Position numbers and translations under genes: made by a program. The notes under the pieces were generated by a model. That model was not told where the DNA came from, did not search any database, and saw nothing but the letters and a program-made list of their open reading frames with translations. Shown in pieces: positions 28,093 through 34,717 of a stretch of 64,000 nt of DNA (its first letter is position 1; each line of letters opens with the position of its first letter). The DNA lies in the NCBI GenBank assembly GCA_037623315.1, contig JBBJJH010000003.1, forward strand, positions 62,001-126,000, written 5' to 3'. The DNA comes from Halanaerobiaceae bacterium ANBcell28. GTDB lineage: Bacteria; Bacillota; Halanaerobiia; Halanaerobiales; DTU029.

Positions 28093-29454
28093 TCACTTCC
28101 TTACTTTAATATCATCATAAAAATAATACCAAATATTATTTTCTTTTCCTATATCGTTACCATAATACATTTTTTCCTTTCTTCCTTCTTCATCGAAAAA
28201 ATATTTACCCCAATAAACTACTTCATTATTGTCTTCTTTCTTTCTTATTTCCTCTACTGTTTTACCTTCTTCGTTAAAAATTTCTATATTTCTTCTCCCT
28301 GGTGGATACGGTTGTGTATTTCTCATTTTTAACTGTCCATTTGGATACCATTCATAAGCTTTCCATTCAGTAATATTACCATCTTTATCTTTTTTAGCAT
28401 GATATATTTCATTACCATATTCATCATACTCCCATATCCAATCAGATACATCTCCATTATTTTCAATTACAATATACCTTATTCTATTATTATTGTTATC
28501 ATACTCCCATAATATTTTTCTTGTTACATCTCCATACTTATCTGTTTCTATTTGTTCAATAAGATTATCATTTGCATCATAACTATAATTTCTTATCCAC
28601 TTAATTTCTCCATTTTTATCCCTACAAACAGCTTCAATTCTATTAGCTCTTTCATCAAATATATATATATTATCATAATCAATTACCCCATCATCATAAC
28701 CCCTAGCTTTTATTCTATTTCCATTTTCATCAAAAATATCTTCGCTAATCAATTGACCATTTTTATGTTTTTCATCCCTAATCTTATTACCATCATCATC
28801 AAACTCTCTTATTATCTTTTCACTCTGCTTAAAATTCTTATCTACGTAATAATCATAACTTACTTCACCATATTGATTATACTCCCATATTCTTTCACTA
28901 GCTATGCTACCATCGTAATCATAAGATCTATCAAGAATCATATTTCCGTTGTCATCATATTCAAATACCCTTCTCCAAGATACTTCACCATTTCTATCAA
29001 AACTTAAACGCTCTATTACTCTGTCTTTATCATCATATGTCCATTTATGATGATAATTACTTTCTCGAAAACCACTGCCCTGTCTGCTTGTCTTTTCTTC
29101 TATTTTTCTATCTTGCTTATCATACTTATACTCAGATTCTTCTTCATAGTATGCCATAAATCTACTTAGATAATATTCATAGATTAAATTCCCTCTTCTA
29201 TCATATTCCCATATTCTTTCTTCTAAAATATCATCTAAAGATAAGGTATCTCCTTCTTTTCGCCATACTTCTCTTGTCATCCTACCATAATTATCATATT
29301 CATATTCTTTTATTTCAAACAATTCATCATCTTCTACTCTTATTCTTTCCGTTCTTACAAGTACTTCTTTTTCAATATATTCCCCTCTACAAGCTGTTAG
29401 TATAAATATAAGGATAATTATAAGTGATATAAGTATTTTATTATTTCTTTTCAT
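28093..29454 (-). CDS. YD-repeat (RHS/YwqK-like) lipoprotein, copy B
   Basis: 453 aa. Signal peptide with lipobox (MKRNNKILISLIIIL..LTAC). About a dozen tandem repeats of 20-25 residues follow, with cores like YEYDNYGRMTREVW, WEYDRRGNLIYEYY and FEYDDNGNMILD, resembling RHS/YD or YwqK-type beta repeats. The first ~215 residues are almost identical to copy A (29879-31231), after which the two diverge to about two-thirds identity. It sits between a truncated effector N-terminus and the full effector gene. It is perhaps a periplasmic or outer-surface immunity or adaptor protein for the adjoining effector; this is inference from the effector-neighbour arrangement and duplication. Confidence 0.75.
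   Translation of the reverse strand: MKRNNKILISLIIILIFILTACRGEYIEKEVLVRTERIRVEDDELFEIKEYEYDNYGRMTREVWRKEGDTLSLDDILEERIWEYDRRGNLIYEYYLSRFMAYYEEESEYKYDKQDRKIEEKTSRQGSGFRESNYHHKWTYDDKDRVIERLSFDRNGEVSWRRVFEYDDNGNMILDRSYDYDGSIASERIWEYNQYGEVSYDYYVDKNFKQSEKIIREFDDDGNKIRDEKHKNGQLISEDIFDENGNRIKARGYDDGVIDYDNIYIFDERANRIEAVCRDKNGEIKWIRNYSYDANDNLIEQIETDKYGDVTRKILWEYDNNNNRIRYIVIENNGDVSDWIWEYDEYGNEIYHAKKDKDGNITEWKAYEWYPNGQLKMRNTQPYPPGRRNIEIFNEEGKTVEEIRKKEDNNEVVYWGKYFFDEEGRKEKMYYGNDIGKENNIWYYFYDDIKVRK
28776..29454. repeat. Direct repeat copy 1 (lipoprotein 5' half)
   Basis: 679-bp block near-identical to 30553-31231, with only a few substitutions seen (for example ataagga against ataaaga near the signal peptide). 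Large enough for homologous recombination that would delete or amplify the lipoprotein plus effector-N-terminus unit. Confidence 0.9.
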
Positions 29455-29526
29455 TATAACTTTCTTCCTCCTACATTTTTTTATATGTGAACAGATAATA
29501 ATTCAGATTTCTAAATTCTTATTTCT

Positions 29527-29871
29527 TCACATATATATTCTAGCTGTTGCTTCTTCAAAAGCTGATGCAAAAGTCAAACCTGTATCAGCCAGCTCATATG
29601 TGCTCTCTATAGCATGCCTTCTAGCCTGAGCATCTATATGCTCTTTGCTTTCTTCTATCATATCTATAACTGGCTGGATGTTTTCTAATATCCTTTGATT
29701 ATAGTCATCTTCAGGTTCAGGCACCTCGTTTATTATTTTTCTTTGTGGTGGAATATATGGTGCTACTCTATTTGCATTTTCTCTACTAACTCCTTTTGGT
29801 CTAAAAAATAACCATTTTTCATTTTCATCATAAAAATATTCACCGTCACCAACTTGTTGACTAATAACCAT
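29527..29871 (-). pseudogene. Truncated duplicate of the effector N-terminus, 114 aa
   Basis: Residues 1-110 align with the N-terminus of the 867-aa protein: shared VAPYIPPQR, then identical from YNQRILENIQ through FASAFEEA. After that, this copy runs into an unrelated ATARIYM and stops. A 154-bp block (29547-29700) is identical in DNA to 27759-27912. It retains an ATG start and Shine-Dalgarno, so it may still be expressed as a stand-alone N-terminal domain. Together with lipoprotein copy A it looks like a duplicated, decayed cargo cassette. Alternatively it may be a retained adaptor fragment. Confidence 0.75.
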
Positions 29872-29878
29872 CGAATTA

Positions 29879-31231
29879 TCACTCCCTTACTTTAATAATT
29901 TTGTAATTAAAATACTCTATACTATCTTTTACACCAATATCTGGACCAGAAACTCTTTTTATTCGTTTACCTTCTTCATCATGAATATACTTACCCCAGT
30001 AATCTATTTCTCCACCAAATATTCTTGTTCTTTCAATATTATTTCCTTCTTTATCAAAAGTCTCAATAATCCTACCTTCAGGTATTAAATTAGTATTTCG
30101 CATCTTTCTTTCACCACTAGGATACCATTCAAATGCTTCCCATTTCATAATATTTCCGTCATGATCTTTTTGAGCATGATAGATTTCATTACCATATTCA
30201 TCATACTCCCATATCCAATCTGCTGATTTTTTTCCTTCTCTTATTGTTACATATCTCGTTCTATTGTTATTTTTGTCATGTTCCCATTTTTGTATTAGTA
30301 TTATATTATTATACGCATCTTTTCTTATTTCTTCTATATGATTATTATTATCATCATATTTATTTTCTATTTTCATTTTTATATTTCCATTTTTATCTCT
30401 AATTACACCTTCAATCCTATTACCTCTTTTATCATAAGTATATATATTATCATAATCTATAACACCATCCTTATATCCTCGTCCAATTATTTGATAACCT
30501 TGTTCATTATAAATCTTTTCACTAATTAATTGACCATTCTTAAATTCATCTTCCCTAATCTTATTACCATCATCATCAAACTCTCTTATTATCTTTTCAC
30601 TCTGCTTAAAATTCTTATCTACGTAATAATCATAACTTACTTCACCATATTGATTATACTCCCATATTCTTTCACTAGCTATGCTACCATCGTAATCATA
30701 AGATCTATCAAGAATCATATTTCCGTTGTCATCATATTCAAATACCCTTCTCCAAGATACTTCACCATTTCTATCAAAACTTAAACGCTCTATTACTCTG
30801 TCTTTATCATCATATGTCCATTTATGATGATAATTACTTTCTCGAAAACCACTGCCCTGTCTGCTTGTCTTTTCTTCTATTTTTCTATCTTGCTTATCAT
30901 ACTTATACTCAGATTCTTCTTCATAGTATGCCATAAATCTACTTAGATAATATTCATAGATTAAATTCCCTCTTCTATCATATTCCCATATTCTTTCTTC
31001 TAAAATATCATCTAAAGATAAGGTATCTCCTTCTTTTCGCCATACTTCTCTTGTCATCCTACCATAATTATCATATTCATATTCTTTTATTTCAAACAAT
31101 TCATCATCTTCTACTCTTATTCTTTCCGTTCTTACAAGTACTTCTTTTTCAATATATTCCCCTCTACAAGCTGTTAGTATAAATATAAAGATAATTATAA
31201 GTGATATAAGTATTTTATTATTTCTTTTCAT
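29879..31231 (-). CDS. YD-repeat (RHS/YwqK-like) lipoprotein, copy A
   Basis: 450 aa. Paralogue of the gene at 28093-29454 with the same signal peptide and lipobox (LTACRGEYIEK) and the same array of YD-like repeats. The DNA of 30553-31231 is near-identical to 28776-29454 (offset 1777 bp), covering the signal peptide and first ~215 codons. The C-terminal half differs (for example KNGQLISEKIYNEQGYQ against KNGQLISEDIFDENGNR), the pattern expected if the C-terminus specifies the partner. It starts a new transcription unit after the PP2C terminator. Likely exported and lipid-anchored. Confidence 0.75.
   Translation of the reverse strand: MKRNNKILISLIIIFIFILTACRGEYIEKEVLVRTERIRVEDDELFEIKEYEYDNYGRMTREVWRKEGDTLSLDDILEERIWEYDRRGNLIYEYYLSRFMAYYEEESEYKYDKQDRKIEEKTSRQGSGFRESNYHHKWTYDDKDRVIERLSFDRNGEVSWRRVFEYDDNGNMILDRSYDYDGSIASERIWEYNQYGEVSYDYYVDKNFKQSEKIIREFDDDGNKIREDEFKNGQLISEKIYNEQGYQIIGRGYKDGVIDYDNIYTYDKRGNRIEGVIRDKNGNIKMKIENKYDDNNNHIEEIRKDAYNNIILIQKWEHDKNNNRTRYVTIREGKKSADWIWEYDEYGNEIYHAQKDHDGNIMKWEAFEWYPSGERKMRNTNLIPEGRIIETFDKEGNNIERTRIFGGEIDYWGKYIHDEEGKRIKRVSGPDIGVKDSIEYFNYKIIKVRE
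30553..31231. repeat. Direct repeat copy 2 (lipoprotein 5' half)
   Basis: Partner of 28776-29454, same orientation, 1777 bp apart. The high identity of copies inside otherwise diverging genes suggests recent duplication or gene conversion. Confidence 0.9.
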
Positions 31232-31269
31232 TCTAACTTTCTTCCTTTAACTATATGTTTTTATAATGG

Positions 31270-31300
31270 TAAAATAAGGGGTCGCCTGGACCCCAAAAAA
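31270..31300 (-). terminator. Terminator after the PP2C gene, inside the cluster
   Basis: On the minus strand, GGGGTC (31294-31289), a short loop and GACCCC (31283-31278) are followed by TTATTTTA. It separates the apparatus/signalling genes (upstream) from the lipoprotein-effector-PAAR module (downstream). Confidence 0.7.
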
Positions 31301-31313
31301 TTATCAATAGAAA

Positions 31314-32159
31314 TTATTTTGTTTTTTCTATAATCATTATACTTGCATTATCCTGCTTATGTATATTTTTACTTAGTACAGTTTCTAAAATTAAATTTAC
31401 GTCTGATTGAGGATCTAATTTTCTTAATTTAAGTATCTCTTCAAGTTCAAAAGATGATAATGTGTTATATATACCATCACTACATAATATGATCTTATCT
31501 CCTTTATTTAGCTTAATTGGAGTTTTACTATAATCCAAAAGATGAAAGTCTTTATAGCCTAAATAACTTATCAAACGATTACGCTTAGGATGGGTTTTAG
31601 CAGTTTCTCTACTGATTTCTCCATTTTCATACGCTTCTTGAAGAGTCATCGCATAAGTATGTCGAGGATTAATTTCTTGCACATAATTATTGCGAAATAA
31701 ATATATTTGACTATCTCCAACTGAAACCCAATATAAATTATCATCTTTTATAAATATAGCTATAAGGGTAGTACCGATATTCTCCCCAGCTGCTTCTTTT
31801 AAAAGATTTGAATTACTCAAATATGTAGTATTTATAAGAAAATTATTAATTGAATCACTAATATCTTTTTTTGCAAACTCTTCTATAAAAAATTTTACAA
31901 CAAAACTACTTGCTTTTTTACCAGAAGATAAACCACCCATACCGTCTGCTAAAACTGCTAAAAGACTATCTTCATCATCAATATAAGATAAAGAATCCTC
32001 TTGCTCTTTTCTCGCCCCAGGTGATTGGGCAGAAGCAGATAATAATACAGGTAAACTTATATTTTCCTTTATTTTATATCTTAGAAAAAGCAAAAGTATA
32101 ATTACTAAGATAATAATAGAAGAGAAAATAATATTAAAGATTGATAAATTAATTATCAT
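31314..32159 (-). CDS. PP2C-family protein phosphatase, membrane-anchored
   Basis: About 281 aa. An N-terminal TM helix (IIFSSIIILVIILLLFLRY) precedes a PP2C domain with intact metal-binding motifs: ARKEQEDSL, LADGMGG, LCSDGIYNTL and QDNASIMI. It is expected to be an active Mn2+/Mg2+-dependent Ser/Thr phosphatase facing the cytoplasm, opposing the cluster's kinase. A longer frame begins at 32216, inside the preceding FHA gene, but AAAAGGAG (about 32170) is spaced seven bases from the ATG at 32159, which I use. It contrasts with the degenerate PP2C in the 952-aa protein. Confidence 0.85.
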   Translation of the reverse strand: MIINLSIFNIIFSSIIILVIILLLFLRYKIKENISLPVLLSASAQSPGARKEQEDSLSYIDDEDSLLAVLADGMGGLSSGKKASSFVVKFFIEEFAKKDISDSINNFLINTTYLSNSNLLKEAAGENIGTTLIAIFIKDDNLYWVSVGDSQIYLFRNNYVQEINPRHTYAMTLQEAYENGEISRETAKTHPKRNRLISYLGYKDFHLLDYSKTPIKLNKGDKIILCSDGIYNTLSSFELEEILKLRKLDPQSDVNLILETVLSKNIHKQDNASIMIIEKTK

Positions 32160-32175
32160 TATAATTCTCCTTTTA

Positions 32176-32715
32176 TTATTCATTTTCCCATTCAAAATGC
32201 TGACCACATAAAGCAATGAAAATGAATTTGCTACTTCCTATTTCTAATACATCATATGCTGACATCTCTGTTGCCGCATATACAGGCTCTTCATTTATAT
32301 ATATCATTCCAGTAGTGTCCTGACCGGGTATTAATACAAAATCCCGTTGTTTTGGGTTATAACTGATAACAGCATGATTTCTTCGTGAAATTGACTCATC
32401 TTCTGCAATGTGAATATGCATTTCTTCTGAACGTCCAATAAAATTCTTTTCACTGATAATTTTATAATCTTTTCCCTGTTCAGGTCCTTCTATACATACA
32501 ATCCATCCTACTACTGGATTTACACCTGTTTCTTGATCCCAATAAGCCAAGGTTTTTACTCCGTTTTCATTGGTATTTGATACCGTATTTGATTTCTTTC
32601 TTTTTTGTACATTTGACTTTATATTATCTTGTAATGTTTCTTCATCACAGTATGGACAATTACTATATTTTTTTGGATTAAACAAATGACCGCTTTTACA
32701 TCTACTCATATTCAT
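32176..32715 (-). CDS. FHA-domain protein with N-terminal zinc ribbon
   Basis: 179 aa, cytoplasmic. Residues 1-25 form a Cys4-type zinc ribbon (CKSGHLFNPKKYSNCPYC). An Asn/Lys/Ser-rich linker leads to an FHA domain (about 75-170) with the phospho-threonine-binding residues FIGRSEE, ESISRRNHAVISY and the NEEPV loop. Upstream of, and close to, the PP2C gene. It should read out threonine phosphorylation by the cluster kinase, as Fha does for type VI secretion. RBS is GGAGG. Confidence 0.85.
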   Translation of the reverse strand: MNMSRCKSGHLFNPKKYSNCPYCDEETLQDNIKSNVQKRKKSNTVSNTNENGVKTLAYWDQETGVNPVVGWIVCIEGPEQGKDYKIISEKNFIGRSEEMHIHIAEDESISRRNHAVISYNPKQRDFVLIPGQDTTGMIYINEEPVYAATEMSAYDVLEIGSSKFIFIALCGQHFEWENE

Positions 32716-32759
32716 AATAAATCTCCTCCAGTTAAATTTAAATTATGTTTTTTTATAAT

Positions 32760-33386
32760 TTATTTAAGATATAATTTTGTATTAGCTATATATAAAATAT
32801 CTCCAGAAGATACTTGATATAATTGACCTTCTTCTACTTTGAATTTTTTATTCTCACCTCTAGGTTTAATACCACTACCATTGGATGAACCTATATCTTC
32901 AAAATACCATCTCTCTCCCGTAAAATTTAAAACAGCATGTTCCCTACTTACTAAAGAGGAATAAACGGCATTAGATAAGTCAATGTCCACTTGGTTTGAG
33001 TTAGTCTTTTTACCAATTAAGCAAGATATCAAATTTTCAATTTGCCATTCATTTAATATCTGACCTTCTTCGTCTTTTAATATTAATTTAGTTATTTGAC
33101 TGTATTTTTTTTCCAAGCTTCCTTTCATAAAAATTCTTGTAATTAAGTACAGACATAATAAAGCTATTATAGAGATAACACCAAAGAATATACCATTGTT
33201 ATATAGATGACTAATATATAATATACCTATACTTAAACAAGTAAATATTAAAACATTTATTAGTTTTATTATATTGTCTTCTGATTTTTTATTTTTTGCT
33301 TGCTTTATATTCTTAATTTTATGCCTTAAAATATATTTTTTAATCTGTTTAGGAAGATTAATAAAATTTAAAACTCTATTTAGCAT
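32760..33386 (-). CDS. FHA-domain membrane protein
   Basis: About 208 aa. A basic N-terminus is followed by two TM helices (LINVLIFTCLSIGILYI, GIFFGVISIIALLCLYLI), then a C-terminal FHA domain (about 115-208) with VSREHAVLNFTGERWYFEDIG and the SSNGSG signature. A GTG/ATG pair at 33398/33395 is too close to the GGAAGG, so the ATG at 33386 is the likelier start. It is a second phosphothreonine reader, membrane-bound, and could tether a phosphorylated apparatus component at the membrane. Confidence 0.82.
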   Translation of the reverse strand: MLNRVLNFINLPKQIKKYILRHKIKNIKQAKNKKSEDNIIKLINVLIFTCLSIGILYISHLYNNGIFFGVISIIALLCLYLITRIFMKGSLEKKYSQITKLILKDEEGQILNEWQIENLISCLIGKKTNSNQVDIDLSNAVYSSLVSREHAVLNFTGERWYFEDIGSSNGSGIKPRGENKKFKVEEGQLYQVSSGDILYIANTKLYLK

Positions 33387-33404
33387 AACAATCATCACCT
33401 TCCA

Positions 33405-33833
33405 TTATATTTTTTTCTTAGTAAAAAAACTTTTAAATAAATCATCTGTATTCATTTCATTCTTAGTTTTTGTATCTTCTTTTTTTACCCTCTTTTTAGT
33501 CCTGGGGTTAAAACCAAAAAAATCTTCAAAATGTTTTTCTATGTCTTCAGGACGCCTTGTTTTATATACTTTTGAACCTTTTGCTCTTGTTTCTCTACTA
33601 TGTTTTTTTCTGCTTTTTTCCTTTGATAAACTGGCATCATATTCTTTCCGACTCTTTTCGCAACTAAGAACTTCATAGGCTTTAACAATCAACTTAGTTT
33701 TTTCTTTATATTGTTCATTATCATTATTCCTATCAGGATGATATTTTAGCACCAATTTTCGATATGCTCTTTTTAAATCCTTTTGACTGACATCAGGTGA
33801 AACTCCCAAAATTTTATAATAATTTTCAGAGAT
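33405..33833 (-). CDS. J-domain (DnaJ-like) protein, probable AUC start
   Basis: About 142 aa: J-domain (HPD motif in [13 protein letters not shown]) followed by a basic tail ([15 protein letters not shown]). The shortest conventional start, TTG at 33809, gives MGVSPDVS, lacks helix I and has no Shine-Dalgarno. Reading further upstream in frame gives [14 protein letters not shown], a complete J-domain beginning, preceded by the codon ATC at 33831-33833. A perfect AAAGGAGG (33841-33848) lies seven bases before it. No ATG, GTG or TTG exists in this stretch. The protein likely partners the Hsp70-like ATPase of the same cluster. Confidence 0.8.
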   Translation of the reverse strand: MSENYYKILGVSPDVSQKDLKRAYRKLVLKYHPDRNNDNEQYKEKTKLIVKAYEVLSCEKSRKEYDASLSKEKSRKKHSRETRAKGSKVYKTRRPEDIEKHFEDFFGFNPRTKKRVKKEDTKTKNEMNTDDLFKSFFTKKKI

Positions 33834-33910
33834 AAATATTCCTCCTTTCTATCTGAACAAGTGAGACTATTACATAAATAATTAACGGCAAGAAAAAGAC
33901 ATTTATTATT

Positions 33911-34681
33911 TTAATCAACAATTATCTTGGGTATCTTTTTTGTGTTACTATGATTTGTTTTCATTCCTGATAAACTTTTAATTATATCATTCATATAATT
34001 ATAGATATCTAAATTACTATAATTATCTCCAGGTAAATTCAATCTTCTTTTTAAATAATTCTCTAATAAAATTCTATTAATAACCCTGGAGTTTAAACAC
34101 TCAAGAGCAAAAGCATAATCAATTAAATTATCATCATTTAATTCCAGTATCTTTTTAGCAAAAAACCTAACTATTAATGGGTGTAACGTTGCTTCATCGA
34201 TATTCGCGTAAGGAACATTTATAATATTAATAGTATTGAACTCAGTACTAAAGTCCATAAAGTCCTTATAAGTAGAGCGTAGTTTAGCACCTTCTCTTAA
34301 CTTAAATCTACCTAGCTCTATTTCATTACTTTTTAATTCTAGATCATCATCTAAAATAATATCACTACTATAGATTTTAAAATCTTTCTTTTCTTCTTTA
34401 GCTAGAAATCTGATTTTTACTATCATCTCTTTATTAGTATTTTCATATCTAATTTTACATAGTTCCTCAAGAATATAAATAATCCCATTATATTTAACTA
34501 CGCCCTTGTCAACACAGAAATAACCGTTATCTAAAAATATATTGCTTCCAGCTATTATACCATCAGAAAAATCTTGAAAATATATATCAATAAATTTTCT
34601 AGGATAATCTCTTAAATTAAGCAACATGCTTTTCTTTAATATATTGCCGTTTTTAAAATATGGTATATTGTTTTCAAACAT
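33911..34681 (-). CDS. Unknown cluster protein, 256 aa
   Basis: No family recognised with confidence. The N-terminal part (KNGNILKKSMLLNLRDYPRK, then DGIIAGSNIFLDNGYFCV and VKYNGIIYIL) is beta-rich and vaguely recalls the shell domain of TssK/phage receptor-binding baseplate proteins. The C-terminal part is helical (LLENYLKRRLNLPGDNYSN). Soluble, with no signal peptide. It lies between the Hsp70-like and J-domain genes in a tight same-strand run, so it is likely co-transcribed and part of the apparatus. Confidence 0.65.
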   Translation of the reverse strand: MFENNIPYFKNGNILKKSMLLNLRDYPRKFIDIYFQDFSDGIIAGSNIFLDNGYFCVDKGVVKYNGIIYILEELCKIRYENTNKEMIVKIRFLAKEEKKDFKIYSSDIILDDDLELKSNEIELGRFKLREGAKLRSTYKDFMDFSTEFNTINIINVPYANIDEATLHPLIVRFFAKKILELNDDNLIDYAFALECLNSRVINRILLENYLKRRLNLPGDNYSNLDIYNYMNDIIKSLSGMKTNHSNTKKIPKIIVD

Positions 34682-34717
34682 TTAAACACCCCTTAAATTT
34701 AATAAGTAAGTATAAGA

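Noticed and set aside
28552-30784. Plus-strand Ile/Thr-rich ORFs opposite the lipoproteins
   Set aside because: Antisense images of the repetitive Asp/Tyr/Asn codons; no Shine-Dalgarno and biased composition.
28093-31231. Short tandem repeats as a CRISPR array or insertion sequence
   Set aside because: The repetition is protein-coding (YD repeats and a gene duplication); no transposase, inverted repeats or regular spacers.
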